Notes: a model not told the origin generated them from the letters alone. Positions 8,725 to 18,705 are shown, numbered from the stretch's first letter. The stretch: 64,000 nt of DNA from Salipaludibacillus sp. LMS25 (GCF_024362805.1 NZ_CP093299.1:2822001-2886000); one strand, 5' to 3'. A program made the numbers and translations.

Positions 8725-9600
8725 CATAGGGTTTAAATAAATGAAGTAAATAGGATCTGCTGAATAACCTCACCTTCGAAGCCAGAGGTGCCGTTTGCAT
8801 AGATTCGCTTTTACCTAAGGATTTCACTGCGACATCGTCACGCCATGGCTTTGCCGTGTCTTACTAGTCCGCGGAGAAGCTGCCGAGCCTCCTCAAGCTT
8901 CGCCTTGTGGGGGCTCATATTGCTTCCTTTTCCGCGCAGAGGTCTCCGCTATTCTAGCGGGACCTCTTTAGTTAAAACCTTTCAACAATTATGACGTGCA
9001 AGGGTTTTTGGCTATCTAGTAGGATTTCTTTGCACCTAATTTAGAAAAAAACGCCTGTCATTGTTGTCATATTAAGGTTTTCAGGCTATTCAGTAAGCCC
9101 TAAATAACGTTAAAGAAGAGTCGATTATCGTTTTTGATGAGCGATTCTTTTTTTTGTTGGGTTTAAGTTGATAGGTTTTGCTTTGTGTGCATGAGGAGGT
9201 GTTTCTTGTCGTAAAACACTTAGCCCTTCATCATTTGATAATCACGAACGACGGGGTTTTTCTCTTGAAGGCTGAGTGTTCACTTACTAGCACGATTGAC
9301 TAGTTAACTAGATTGTCCTCCCTCATGTTCGTCACGTTAGTTCACTAGCGTTGAGCGGACTTTATCATTATTTCCATGAACATTTCCAGTTAAAAAGAGA
9401 AATCAGTGATGAAAGAATTTGCAAACTTCATGAAGCAGTCTTGAGACTAAAAAATAAGCTAACAAAACACTTAGAAAGAGGGTGACAATATTATATGAAA
9501 ATATTAAATAACCTTCATTGTTTTCTGACTATTCAAATGAAAACGCCAACTTTTAAATTGTTCCTAAAATAAAATAATAGAAAGCCAAAGTTTTCTCACA
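8725..9600. other. gene-free stretch with structured repeats
   Basis: About 880 bp with no credible gene. It holds a GC-richer segment (about 8860-8970) whose reverse complement resembles the GAGGCTCxGCAGC...CGCGGA repeats scattered through Bacillus chromosomes (recalled, not searched). It also has a hairpin AGAGGTC/GACCTCT with an inner CGCTA/TAGCG stem (8938-8967), and a long inverted repeat AACACTTAGCC.../...GGCTGAGTGTT (9215-9280). The remainder is AT-rich with no sign of coding. Confidence 0.5.
8938..8967. terminator. strong hairpin within dispersed repeat
   Basis: Stem AGAGGTC/GACCTCT encloses a second stem CGCTA/TAGCG, and TTTAG follows. It may terminate transcription from aroD, but it lies about 215 bp past the stop and belongs to the repeat segment. 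Confidence 0.4.
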
Positions 9601-9606
9601 AAAAGT

Positions 9607-9634
9607 TAAACTTGTGAATGTTATTCGTCGATAT
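9607..9634 (+). promoter_or_regulatory. sigma-D (motility) type promoter
   Basis: TAAA at 9607-9610, a 16-bp spacer and GTCGATAT at 9627-9634 match the sigma-D consensus TAAA-N15-GCCGATAT in all but one position. It lies about 68 bp upstream of the chemoreceptor start, and most Bacillus chemoreceptor genes belong to this regulon. Confidence 0.7.
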
Positions 9635-9701
9635 TAACTAAAGATAGGTTACGTAAGGTCATCCAACGTTCTATACATTAAGAAGTCTGGGGGGAGATAC
9701 A

Positions 9702-11408
9702 TTGACAAGTTTTTTGAATTGGAAAAATATAAACTTAGGTAGAAAGTATACGATCATTTTTTCTTTAATGGCCAGTGCTTTTATCTTAGCCATCTTTGTC
9801 ACATTTTTATTTTTGAACCATACAGGAGATACGATGGATGAGACGGTTGTGAAAAATGAGGTCGCGATTCATTCGGCGGACTTAATTACTCTTTTTCATG
9901 AAAAATATATTCTTATCCCGGAATATTTGTTAATGGCTGAGGATGAAAAGCTCACTGAGTATCTCGCATTCAGTCAGTCATTTGCGGAAACAGCAAAAGA
10001 ATTAATGCCAAATTTGCCGGATGAACAGTTAGACATGTTTTATCAAATGATTGAGAACAATCACGAGTTGGATCAATATTTCTTTAGTGTCGTCGTCCCG
10101 AATGTTCAGCAAATTAACACGGACGAGTTTACAGACATTCAAGCTTCTGTTCATGAACTCAAGGAGGATACAACTCGTATTGGTGAAGAACTAAAAACGT
10201 CGGCTGTGACTTTTAATCAAGATGCGATGGATGCAGCACAAGGGGATTTACGGGACGTTATGTTTATTCTCATTTTTTCCACAGCAGTAGCCATCACCAT
10301 TTCATTCGTGTTCCTGTTTATTATGAGTCGCAGTATTAAAAAGAATTTAAATAAAATTGTCGTACGAAGTCAACAGATTGCTGATGGGCAGTTGAATAAC
10401 GAGGCTCTTGAGTATGACGGCAAAGATGAAATCGGTCAGCTATCTTTATCCATGAATCATATGGGGAAAAGTTTGCGGGACATGATTTCCCAAGTGTCAG
10501 AGGTATCAGAGCTGGTAGATAAACAAAGTGTCCAACTTCTCCATTCATCAGAAGAAGTGAGAGAAGGAAGTGACCAAGTAGCTGTGACGATTGAAGAATT
10601 AGCAAACGGTGCTACGTCTCAAGCTGATAACGCCACGGTGATTTCTGAAAGTACGAAAGATTTTAGTCATGATATTGATGAAGCCACAGGGCATAGTGAT
10701 ACATTGGTGGCTTTCTCAAAACAGGTTCTTGACGTGTCGATTAAAGGAAATCAAGACATGGAGGAATCCCTTACCCAAATGAGCCGTGTCAATGAAGTCG
10801 TGAAATCGTCTGTGACGAAAGTGAAAAGTCTTGAGTCTAAAACGCACTCAATCACTGAAATTGTGGATGTGATTAAATCAATTGCAGAGCAGACAAATCT
10901 TCTTGCATTAAACGCCTCTATTGAAGCAGCAAGGGCAGGAGAAGCTGGCAAAGGGTTTGCCGTTGTGGCGACAGAAGTTCGAAAGTTAGCAGAAGAAGTA
11001 ACACATTCTGTGGAAAATATAACGGGTATTGTGCTATCCATTAAAACAGAAACAGCCTCAATTGCTGAGGAACTAAACGTAGGATACACCGAAGTGAGTA
11101 AAGGAACAGAAGTTATTGAACGAACTGGGATTCAATTCGGAGACATAAAAAATAAAGTAGAGGAAATGTCTGATAGGGTAATAGGTATATCCACAATATT
11201 TAAAAAAGTAGCGCAATCAAGTAAAGATATTAATGAATCCGTTGAAAACATTGCGGCTGTGTCAGAAGAATCGGCTGCAGGATCAGAAGAGATCTCGGCC
11301 ACGGTAGTAGAGCAAAGTCAAGCCGTTGAAACAATTGCAGACAGCGCGAAACAGCTCACTGCTAAGGTAGAAGAAATGAACAACATGATTAAAAGATTTG
11401 AATTATAA
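9702..11408 (+). CDS. methyl-accepting chemotaxis protein
   Basis: This is a membrane chemoreceptor of 568 residues. TM1 is near residues 15-37, then comes an extracellular sensor of about 150 residues, mostly helical and acidic (four-helix-bundle type), and TM2 near 190-213. A HAMP linker ([23 protein letters not shown]) follows. The cytoplasmic signalling domain carries the hairpin tip [28 protein letters not shown] in near-consensus form. It starts at TTG 9702 behind GGGGGGAG. A sugar-binding lipoprotein gene follows after 25 bp, and a sigma-D-like promoter precedes it. The pairing suggests that the receptor reads a ligand through that binding protein. Confidence 0.93.
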   Translation: MTSFLNWKNINLGRKYTIIFSLMASAFILAIFVTFLFLNHTGDTMDETVVKNEVAIHSADLITLFHEKYILIPEYLLMAEDEKLTEYLAFSQSFAETAKELMPNLPDEQLDMFYQMIENNHELDQYFFSVVVPNVQQINTDEFTDIQASVHELKEDTTRIGEELKTSAVTFNQDAMDAAQGDLRDVMFILIFSTAVAITISFVFLFIMSRSIKKNLNKIVVRSQQIADGQLNNEALEYDGKDEIGQLSLSMNHMGKSLRDMISQVSEVSELVDKQSVQLLHSSEEVREGSDQVAVTIEELANGATSQADNATVISESTKDFSHDIDEATGHSDTLVAFSKQVLDVSIKGNQDMEESLTQMSRVNEVVKSSVTKVKSLESKTHSITEIVDVIKSIAEQTNLLALNASIEAARAGEAGKGFAVVATEVRKLAEEVTHSVENITGIVLSIKTETASIAEELNVGYTEVSKGTEVIERTGIQFGDIKNKVEEMSDRVIGISTIFKKVAQSSKDINESVENIAAVSEESAAGSEEISATVVEQSQAVETIADSAKQLTAKVEEMNNMIKRFEL

Positions 11409-11433
11409 TACCACGAAAGGAAGGAGGAAGCCT

Positions 11434-12489
11434 ATGAAAACATTTAAGAATAATTTAATAGGGGGAGCTCTGTTTATTCTCCTTTTTACATTAGCAGCTT
11501 GTTCAGAAGAAACATCAGATAAAAGTACGGCAGAAGCCAAATTAATTACTGAGCAAGACACTGTCTTTATTGGTTTCTTACTTGATACGTTACAAGATGA
11601 ACGTTGGTATAATGATAAAGAGTTGTTTGAGGAAGAAGTTTCTAATCTAGGCGGCAGAGTTAAAACGTTGGCAGCTAACGGCTTAGACGATGTTCAAATT
11701 AGTCAGGCTGAGCTTCTAATTGAAGAAGGTGTGGATGTGTTAGTCGTCGTGCCCCGTGACGCGGCCGCATCTGCTGCCATTGTAGAGTTAGCGCACGAAG
11801 CAGATGTAAAAGTCATTTCATATGACCGATTAATTACTAACTCTGATCTTGATTACTATATATCCTTTGATAATGAAAGAGTTGGAGAGCTTCAAGCCCA
11901 AGAGATTGTTAGTAAGGTAGACTCAGGTAACTTTGCCTATATTGGCGGAGCGGAATCAGATAATAATGCGATTCTATTTCGCCAAGGAGCAATGACCATT
12001 CTTCAGCCTCTCATCGATAGCGGAGATATTGAGTTAGTTTATGATCAATACACGGAGGGATGGAACCCTGATGTAGCGGAAGAAAACATGCTCTCAGCTT
12101 TGGATGAGCAAGGGGACGACATTGACGCTGTTGTGGCTGCAAATGATGGGACAGCTGGCGGAGTCATTAACGCTTTGTCAACAGTCGGCTTAGATGGCAA
12201 AATCCCTGTGTCAGGACAAGATGCCGAGTTGAGTGCTGTAAGACGAATTGTTGACGGCACACAAACGATGACTGTCTATAAATCCATTAACACGTTGGCT
12301 GTCCAAGCGGCAGAGATGGCTTTTAAAGTAGCGGCAGGTGACGATATCCCTACAGAAACAACGGTTAATAACGGCCAAATTGACGTACCATCCATATTAC
12401 TAGAACCGATCACAGTGACAGAGGACAATATAGACGAGACGATTATTCAAGATGACTATTTAAGTGAAAAAGATATTTATCAGAAATAG
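11434..12489 (+). CDS. xylose-type sugar-binding lipoprotein (XylF-like)
   Basis: This is an exported, lipid-anchored sugar-binding protein of the periplasmic-binding-protein type 4 (XylF) family. The lipobox is LAAC (about residue 20) after a hydrophobic signal. Family landmarks are FIGFLLDTLQDERW, EGVDVLVVVPRDA, VISYDRLI, YISFDNERVGELQA, VVAANDGTAGG and VSGQDAE. AGGAAGGAGG precedes the ATG at 11434; the longer frame from 11398 overlaps the chemoreceptor gene and is rejected. The length is 351 residues. No permease or ATPase gene is adjacent, so in this unit its role is more likely sensing for the co-expressed chemoreceptor than transport, although it might share a distant transporter. Confidence 0.88.
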   Translation: MKTFKNNLIGGALFILLFTLAACSEETSDKSTAEAKLITEQDTVFIGFLLDTLQDERWYNDKELFEEEVSNLGGRVKTLAANGLDDVQISQAELLIEEGVDVLVVVPRDAAASAAIVELAHEADVKVISYDRLITNSDLDYYISFDNERVGELQAQEIVSKVDSGNFAYIGGAESDNNAILFRQGAMTILQPLIDSGDIELVYDQYTEGWNPDVAEENMLSALDEQGDDIDAVVAANDGTAGGVINALSTVGLDGKIPVSGQDAELSAVRRIVDGTQTMTVYKSINTLAVQAAEMAFKVAAGDDIPTETTVNNGQIDVPSILLEPITVTEDNIDETIIQDDYLSEKDIYQK

Positions 12490-12512
12490 AGAGAAGAGCT
12501 AACTCAATTTAT

Positions 12513-12562
12513 CCCACTCTTAAGGGGCAGTAAAACCCCCACTGATTGAAGTTTAGCTTTAT
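12513..12562. repeat. TTTAT-bounded element, short form (copy B)
   Basis: This 50-bp copy follows TTTAT (12508-12512) and ends in TTTAT (12558-12562). It is nearly identical to copies at 34112 and 46983 and equals the long form with the middle removed. Confidence 0.85.
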
Positions 12563-12583
12563 AATTAAAATTGAGTTAACTTC

Positions 12584-12619
12584 AGCGAGATCGCGTCTCA
12601 AGGGCGGTCTCGCTTTTTT
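12584..12619 (+). terminator. rho-independent terminator of the chemoreceptor unit
   Basis: Stem AGCGAGA/TCTCGCT (12584-12590 with 12608-12614) runs directly into a six-T tract. It also lies at the 3' side of the convergent AraC-family gene. Confidence 0.8.
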
Positions 12620-12654
12620 GATGTAAATGTAGACATGGCCCCATGCAGATAAAA

Positions 12655-13479
12655 TTAATGAAGCTCCCGATATCGGCCAGGGGACACACCTGTTATTTTT
12701 CGAAAAGTAGCAATAAAATGACTAGGAGAACGGAATCCAGTCATGTTAGAAATGGTTTTTATTGTACGTGTATCGGAGTTTAGTAGAAGTTTCTTCGCTT
12801 CTTTTATGCGTAAACTAATGAAAAAAGCATAAGGAGTCACATGATACGTTCTATAAAACACCTCATTGAGATGACGTTTAGACAGCTTTAAAAGACTTGC
12901 CATATCTTCTAAACCTGCTTCTGAGTTAGAAATATTGTGCTGCATCCAAGTGATTAAATCGTTTAAATCTCGTTCATATTTTATAGGACGATTTTCTTTC
13001 AACTGGGCGTACCGGCTCATTGTCACTAAAAACTCGTACACGAGACTAGACGTTTTAATATTAAAAGCATCAAGCCTCGTCTCTTTCTGTTTAAGAGCCT
13101 TTTCAATAAAATAAGTGAGAGGTGACGTTGTATCCCACGTAAAAAAAGCAGTTCTATACAGGTTAAGGTCAGCTAGCAGCTCTTTCACAAATGGGCCATC
13201 AAACGTTAAATAACACGTTTCCCACCTTTCATTTGACTTTTTAGCATAAGAATGGGGCACATTTGGCATGAAAAGCACACCGTGTGCTGGAGGGAGAGTG
13301 ACCATGTCATGCTCATAGTAAATTGCGCCAGTTCCGTCGATCGATTGTAACCAATGAAAATAGGGGTAGCCGTCATGACGTGTAATGGCTTCTTGATCCG
13401 GGTTATAACCCATTGTTTCAGCAAACAAAGGCAATTTCTTTTCATTTAATGGGATGACGAACTCTTTTCTTACTTCCAT
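12655..13479 (-). CDS. AraC family transcriptional regulator
   Basis: A cupin-like N-terminal sensor domain (about residues 20-150) is followed by a C-terminal AraC DNA-binding domain with two helix-turn-helix units. These are visible in LEDMASLLKLSKRHLNEVFYRTYHVTPYAFF and IKTISNMTGFRSPSHFIATFRKITGVSPGRYRE. It is divergent from the GH42 beta-galactosidase gene, so it most likely controls that gene or the wider sugar locus in response to a sugar. Two starts are possible: ATG at 13479 with AGGAG 10 bp upstream (chosen, 274 residues) and an in-frame GTG at 13509 with AAGGAG at 11 bp. The difference does not affect the domains. Confidence 0.9.
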   Translation of the reverse strand: MEVRKEFVIPLNEKKLPLFAETMGYNPDQEAITRHDGYPYFHWLQSIDGTGAIYYEHDMVTLPPAHGVLFMPNVPHSYAKKSNERWETCYLTFDGPFVKELLADLNLYRTAFFTWDTTSPLTYFIEKALKQKETRLDAFNIKTSSLVYEFLVTMSRYAQLKENRPIKYERDLNDLITWMQHNISNSEAGLEDMASLLKLSKRHLNEVFYRTYHVTPYAFFISLRIKEAKKLLLNSDTRTIKTISNMTGFRSPSHFIATFRKITGVSPGRYRELH

Positions 13480-13668
13480 ATGAAAGCCGCTCCTTTGATG
13501 AAAATCCACATAAGACAGATCTCCTTATTTTTATATTCATATCTATAATATTATATTTCACCGCATTTTGTAAGGGGTTACAATGTATTTATAATGATAC
13601 TGACCTCATTTGGTGTAGCTAGTGAAACAGACATACTCAGCATATGGGGCGTACGAGGAGGAAATCAC

Positions 13669-15687
13669 GTGATTAATAAACACTTACCAAAAATATGGTA
13701 TGGAGGTGATTACAACCCTGAACAGTGGGAAAAGGATGTATGGGATGAAGATGTGCGCATGTTTAAATTAGCTGGCATCAATGTAGCTACGTTGAATGTG
13801 TTTTCTTGGGCACTTAACCAGCCCGACGAAACAACGTATGACTTCAGCGGCCTTGATGCGCATATTAACAGGCTTTATGACAATGGGATTTACACGTGTT
13901 TGGCAACGAGTACGGCCGCACATCCTGCATGGATGGCTCGGAAATACCCCGATGTCTTAAGAGTTGATTTTCAAGGGAGAAAACGGGCCTTCGGCGGGCG
14001 GCATAATTCATGCCCGAACAGCCCAACATATCGTAAGTATTCAGAACGAATGGCTGATAAGCTTGGAGAAAGATATAAAGATCACCCAGGTGTTTTAATA
14101 TGGCACGTGTCGAATGAATATGGTGGGTATTGTTATTGTGAAAATTGTGCGTCTGCTTTTAGAGAATGGTTAAAAAAGAAATATGGTTCCCTTGCCCAGC
14201 TTAACAAGACATGGAATACAAGGTTTTGGGGACATACATTCTACGATTGGGAAGAAATCGTTCCGCCTAATGAACTAAGTGAAGAAGGAGAAGGCAACGT
14301 TTCTGCCTTTCAAGGTATTTCACTGGACTATCGTATTTTTCAGTCTGAAAGTTTATTAGAATGTTATAAAATCGAGTATAATGCGCTTAAAAAGCATACG
14401 CCAGACGTCCCTATTACAACAAATCTAATGGGGACATACCCAGAACTAGACTATTTTAAATGGGGAAAAGAAATGGACGTTGTGTCTTGGGATAGTTACC
14501 CTGGAATCGACACACCCGTAAGCTTGACGGCCATGAATCATGATTTAATGCGTGGGTTAAGAAGTGGACAGCCGTTTATGCTCATGGAGCAGACACCGAG
14601 TCAACAAAATTGGCAGCCTTATAATGCCCTTAAACGACCAGGTGTTATGCGGTTATGGAGTTATCAAGCTATCGCCCATGGAGCGGATACAATCATGTTT
14701 TTCCAACTGCGTCGGTCTATCGGTGCTTGTGAGAAATATCATGGGGCCGTCATTGAACATGTCGGTCATGAGCATACACGTGTTTTTCGCGAAACAGCAG
14801 AATTAGGTAAGGAATTGGAGAACTTATCTGATAGACTGTTAGATGCAAGAGTGAATGCGAAAGTAGCTATCGTGTTTGATTGGGAAAATCGCTGGGCTAT
14901 CAATTTATCAAGTGGGCCATCTGTCTCCCTTGATTATGTAGATGAAGTTCATAAATATTATAAAGCTTTGTATGACAGAAATATTCCCATTGACCTAATC
15001 GGTGTTGATGACGATTTAAACCAATACGACATTGTCATTGCCCCTGTCTTATATATGGTTAAAAGCGGCTATGCCGATAAATTGAAAACGTTTGTCAAAA
15101 ATGGCGGTACATTCATTACCACTTATTTTAGCGGCATAGTCAATGAACATGATCTCGTAACAGTTGGAGGCTACCCTGGTGAATTACGTGACTTACTGGG
15201 CATCTGGGTGGAGGAGATTGATGCCCTCGATCCGAAGCATGCGAATGAGATTGTAGTAACGGATGACTGGGGCCGCTTATCAGGCCGCTATGAGTGTCGA
15301 TTATTGTTTGACATTATTCACAGCGAAGGGGCTGAGGTGTTGGCGACGTACGGATCAGATTTCTATGCAGACACCCCAGTGGTCACATCTAATTCATTTG
15401 GGAACGGCCAAGCAATCTATGTAGGATCAAGCGCAGAACAACGATTTGTGACAGACTTAGTTGCTTCCATATGTGACAAAAGGCAAATCAATCCTTTACT
15501 AAATACCCCTGATGGTGTTGAAGTGACAGAACGGGTGAAAGGCGACCAAACTTATTTATTTATTCTGAACCACAATAGCTCACCAGCTACCTTTCAAATA
15601 GGAAAAGAAAAGCTTAATCTACTAACAGGACAGATGGTGAATGGCGAAGTAACCATCGCCCCCCGTGATGTGATGATTTTGAAATAG
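13669..15687 (+). CDS. GH42 beta-galactosidase
   Basis: This hydrolase releases beta-linked galactose and has no signal peptide, so it acts in the cytoplasm on imported oligosaccharides. The TIM barrel starts IWYGGDYNPEQW. The acid/base Glu is E150 in WHVSNEYGG and the nucleophile Glu is E307 in LMEQTPSQQNW. Four cysteines in HNSCPN and YCYCENC form the zinc cluster typical of GH42. It then has the trimerisation domain and a small C-terminal beta domain, 672 residues in all. GTG at 13669 is chosen because GAGGAGG lies 7 bp upstream. In this locus it fits removal of galactose from xyloglucan side chains. Confidence 0.93.
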   Translation: MINKHLPKIWYGGDYNPEQWEKDVWDEDVRMFKLAGINVATLNVFSWALNQPDETTYDFSGLDAHINRLYDNGIYTCLATSTAAHPAWMARKYPDVLRVDFQGRKRAFGGRHNSCPNSPTYRKYSERMADKLGERYKDHPGVLIWHVSNEYGGYCYCENCASAFREWLKKKYGSLAQLNKTWNTRFWGHTFYDWEEIVPPNELSEEGEGNVSAFQGISLDYRIFQSESLLECYKIEYNALKKHTPDVPITTNLMGTYPELDYFKWGKEMDVVSWDSYPGIDTPVSLTAMNHDLMRGLRSGQPFMLMEQTPSQQNWQPYNALKRPGVMRLWSYQAIAHGADTIMFFQLRRSIGACEKYHGAVIEHVGHEHTRVFRETAELGKELENLSDRLLDARVNAKVAIVFDWENRWAINLSSGPSVSLDYVDEVHKYYKALYDRNIPIDLIGVDDDLNQYDIVIAPVLYMVKSGYADKLKTFVKNGGTFITTYFSGIVNEHDLVTVGGYPGELRDLLGIWVEEIDALDPKHANEIVVTDDWGRLSGRYECRLLFDIIHSEGAEVLATYGSDFYADTPVVTSNSFGNGQAIYVGSSAEQRFVTDLVASICDKRQINPLLNTPDGVEVTERVKGDQTYLFILNHNSSPATFQIGKEKLNLLTGQMVNGEVTIAPRDVMILK

Positions 15688-15697
15688 GATCACACCC

Positions 15698-15722
15698 CCC
15701 CTGTATCAAAATGGTACAGGGG
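15698..15722 (+). terminator. hairpin after the GH42 gene
   Basis: A perfect 8-bp stem CCCCTGTA/TACAGGGG with a 9-nt loop, 10 bp after the stop codon. There is no T tract, so termination would be weak or it may protect the mRNA end. Confidence 0.5.
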
Positions 15723-15753
15723 AAGTTACATTGTCTCGTAAAAAGTGGAGTGT

Positions 15754-16200
15754 TGCGGAAAACTAGGGTGGGGATGCGTAAAATCCAGGTGTAGTTGCGT
15801 AAAAAAGAGGGTTTGTTGCTGAAAAACCAGAGGTTAATGCTGAACTCAAGAGGTGATGCGTAAAATCCAGGTGTAGTTGCGTAAAAAAGAGGGTTTGTTG
15901 CTGAAAAACCAGAGGTTAATACTGAACTCAAGAGGTGATGCGTAAAATCCAGGTGTAGTTGCGTAAAAAAGAGGGTTTGTTGCTGAAAAATCAGAGGTTA
16001 ATGCTGAACTCAAGGGGTGATGCGTAAAATCCAGGTGTAGTTGCGTAAAAAAGAGGGTTTGTTGCTGAAAAACTAGAGGTTAATGCTGAACTCAAGAGGA
16101 GATGCGTAAAATCCAGGTGTAGTTGCGTAAAAAAGAGTTTTTGTTGCTGAAAAACCAAAGGTTAGTGCTGAAACTCGGCATCGAGCTGCTGAAATCCAAC
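15754..16200 (+). repeat. array of ~21-bp monomers in 82-bp superunits (array 2)
   Basis: Monomers headed TGCGTAAAA or TGCTGAAA begin at 15754, 15775, 15796, 15817, 15838, 15857 and so on to 16187, with spacings 21, 21, 21, 19. The 82-bp superunit recurs at 15775, 15857, 15939, 16021 and 16103 with only a few differences. It fills the space between the GH42 and GH95 genes. About 140 AT-rich bases follow before the GH95 start and probably hold its promoter. Confidence 0.88.
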
Positions 16201-16338
16201 TCCCTAACTTTCTAACACTAATTAGTCATGGTTAAAATCAATGATTCCTCTAGTTCTTTTCAGAAAAACATATGATATTATGTAAGTGATTTCATACGAA
16301 ACGACCACTAACTAATCATTTATCCAGGAGGGGATAGA

Positions 16339-18705
16339 ATGCGTGACGAATACGCCATAACTAAATTTCCTGAAAAGGGGCTGACGAGTAGTAAGCCGGC
16401 TGACCGTTGGGAGGAAGCACTTGTCACAGGTAATGGCACGATAGGTGCCCTCATTTATGGAGATCCTTTAAATGAGACGATTATTTTAAATCATGAAAAG
16501 TTGTACGAGCCTTTTCATGACAGCATTATTCACAACAATGACTTGTTTCCATATGTCAGCGAGGTTAAAGCATTAATGAAGCGTGGGAAATTTAAAGACG
16601 CGGCTGCCTTATTTTCAGACAAATCAGGTCACCCTCTTTACTTTACGGACGCTTACCATCCTGCATATGCGTTAAAGCTTAAAACGAATCAAGTCGGAGA
16701 GGTATCGGATTATTTTCGTACTGTTGACTTTACGTCAGGCGAGGTTTCAGTCCATTGGCAGGATAGAAGAGGAAGGTTCTTTAAGCAACATTTTAGCTCC
16801 CGTGCTCACAATGCCATCATTATACGTCTTTCTTCCGCAGATGGTGCTTTCATTCATACAGAGCTTTCCATTGATGATTTAATGCCTGAAGAAGGGGTAG
16901 AATTGTCAGAGATTAGGGCTTTGAAGAATGAACTGTCTTTTTCTTGTGCCTATGAAAAAACGAAAAAAGGTTATACTGGGATGTCCATTGTCTCCACGGA
17001 CGAGGGAACGATCACAGCAGAAAAAGAGAGTCTTCATATAAAAGGAACGAAGGAAATCATCATTGTGACGCGGATTGTCCCCCTTACCGATTATGCGGAA
17101 CAAAAAGAGGCTACATTATCAAGAATGCAGTTGGAACTTGAGACTCTTGCCGCTATTTCCTATGAGGAACTCATGAACGCCCATCGCCCAGTACATGAAG
17201 AGATCTATAATAGAATGACCCTCACACTGGGTGAAAACACAGAACGACTTGTCACGACAGAACAGTTATTAGCTGAGCAAACAGGTGAGCTTGATCCGTG
17301 TCTGTTACAGAAAATGTTTGAGATGGGGCGATATGTTTTGTTATGTTCGTCAGGGGATTATCCACCGAATTTGGTCGGCTTGTGGACAGGGGATTGGCGG
17401 CCACCATGGAGCGGTGATTTTACGGTGGATGCTAACCTTAACTTGGCAATTTCGGGCGCGGCTATCGGCAATATGAGCGAAGCATTGGATAGTTATTTCC
17501 ATTTAATTGAAAAAATTGCCCCTGATTGGGAAGACAATGCTAAAACATTGTACGGATGCCGTGGCTATTTAGCAGGAAGTCGGACAGATGGCAATCATAA
17601 TATTCATACCCATTTTGATAAGGATTGGCCGTTAGGTTTTTGGAGCGCAGCAGCTGGATGGCTTGTTCTCCCATTTTATGAATGGTATGAAATCACAGAA
17701 GACACCACCTTTTTTAAAAATCGAGTGTTGCCGATAATGAAAAAGATTGCCCTTTTTTATGAAGATTTTTTAACTGAAACTGATGAGAACGGGAAATGGC
17801 TGTTTATCCCTTCTTATTCACCAGAAAACACCCCGGTTATTTCTGCCGAGAAAAAAGCAGCAGGCTGGCAGGAACATCAGGCAACGATTAATGCCACCAT
17901 GGATATTGCGGTGACGAAAGAAATCATGACACACCTCATTAAAACATGTAAAGAGCTTCAAATAGAAGAAGAGAAAATCCCTGTGTGGGAGGCTATTTTG
18001 GCACAACTTCCTGACTATATGACCAACGAAGATGGGGCGCTTAAAGAGTGGATCCATGAGGCGTTACATGACCGTTACGATCATCGTCACCTATCCCATT
18101 TGTATCCAGTATGGCCAGGTGATGAAGTGACACCAGAAGAGACGCCAGCATGGTTTCAGGCGGCGACGATAGCATTAGAGAAAAAGGAACGTGGCAATGG
18201 TTCTGCTCACGGTGTGATGCACTCCGGCCTCGTGGCAGCACGACTAAAGAGGGCAGATTTAGTTGAAGAAAATCTTCGCTGGTTCCTTTCAAGCGATTAT
18301 ATATACGGAAGTCTTGTGACATCTCATAATCCAGGGAGAAGAATTTATAATGTGGACGCAAATTGCAGTCTCCCTTCGTTAATAATGGAGATGCTTGTGT
18401 GTAGCCGGCAAGGGGTCCTTGAATTACTACCGGCTTTACCAAAAGGATTATCGAGGGGCTCACTAACGGGTATGCTCTGTAAAGGTCAGCTAACGCTCAA
18501 CGAATTGACGTGGCATTTAGGAGACAAAACCATCAACGTCACCATCACCTCCCACAAAGTACAACACGTTCAGATCGTATGTAGACATGATATTGAACAA
18601 ATCGCCATTAACGGAAAACAGGAAACGATTCACCCTGATCAGATAGAGTTCCCATTATTTTTTAAAGCGAATGAAAGTAAAGGATTAGTGTTAACTGTTA
18701 AGTGA
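16339..18705 (+). CDS. GH95 family glycoside hydrolase (alpha-L-fucosidase type)
   Basis: This is a 788-residue GH95-type enzyme. It has an N-terminal beta-sandwich (starting near WEEALVTGNGTIGALIYGD), a linker, an (alpha/alpha)6 barrel containing PPNLVGLWTGDWRPPWSGDFTVDANLNL and RYDHRHLSHLYPVWPGDE, and a C-terminal beta domain. GH95 members characterised elsewhere are inverting alpha-1,2-L-fucosidases or alpha-L-galactosidases. There is no signal peptide, so it acts inside the cell. AGGAGGGG precedes the ATG. Next to GH42, GH31 and GH3 genes, a role in removing terminal alpha-1,2-fucose from xyloglucan oligosaccharides is the simplest reading. Specificity for L-galactose cannot be excluded. 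Confidence 0.9.
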   Translation: MRDEYAITKFPEKGLTSSKPADRWEEALVTGNGTIGALIYGDPLNETIILNHEKLYEPFHDSIIHNNDLFPYVSEVKALMKRGKFKDAAALFSDKSGHPLYFTDAYHPAYALKLKTNQVGEVSDYFRTVDFTSGEVSVHWQDRRGRFFKQHFSSRAHNAIIIRLSSADGAFIHTELSIDDLMPEEGVELSEIRALKNELSFSCAYEKTKKGYTGMSIVSTDEGTITAEKESLHIKGTKEIIIVTRIVPLTDYAEQKEATLSRMQLELETLAAISYEELMNAHRPVHEEIYNRMTLTLGENTERLVTTEQLLAEQTGELDPCLLQKMFEMGRYVLLCSSGDYPPNLVGLWTGDWRPPWSGDFTVDANLNLAISGAAIGNMSEALDSYFHLIEKIAPDWEDNAKTLYGCRGYLAGSRTDGNHNIHTHFDKDWPLGFWSAAAGWLVLPFYEWYEITEDTTFFKNRVLPIMKKIALFYEDFLTETDENGKWLFIPSYSPENTPVISAEKKAAGWQEHQATINATMDIAVTKEIMTHLIKTCKELQIEEEKIPVWEAILAQLPDYMTNEDGALKEWIHEALHDRYDHRHLSHLYPVWPGDEVTPEETPAWFQAATIALEKKERGNGSAHGVMHSGLVAARLKRADLVEENLRWFLSSDYIYGSLVTSHNPGRRIYNVDANCSLPSLIMEMLVCSRQGVLELLPALPKGLSRGSLTGMLCKGQLTLNELTWHLGDKTINVTITSHKVQHVQIVCRHDIEQIAINGKQETIHPDQIEFPLFFKANESKGLVLTVK

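Noticed and set aside
15754..16200. CRISPR-like array
   Set aside because: The units are contiguous 19-21 bp monomers with similar spacers; there are no unique spacers, no 23-50 bp constant repeat and no cas genes.
18041..18463. 140-codon reverse frame
   Set aside because: It lies antisense within the well-supported GH95 gene and its composition is that of a frame shadow.
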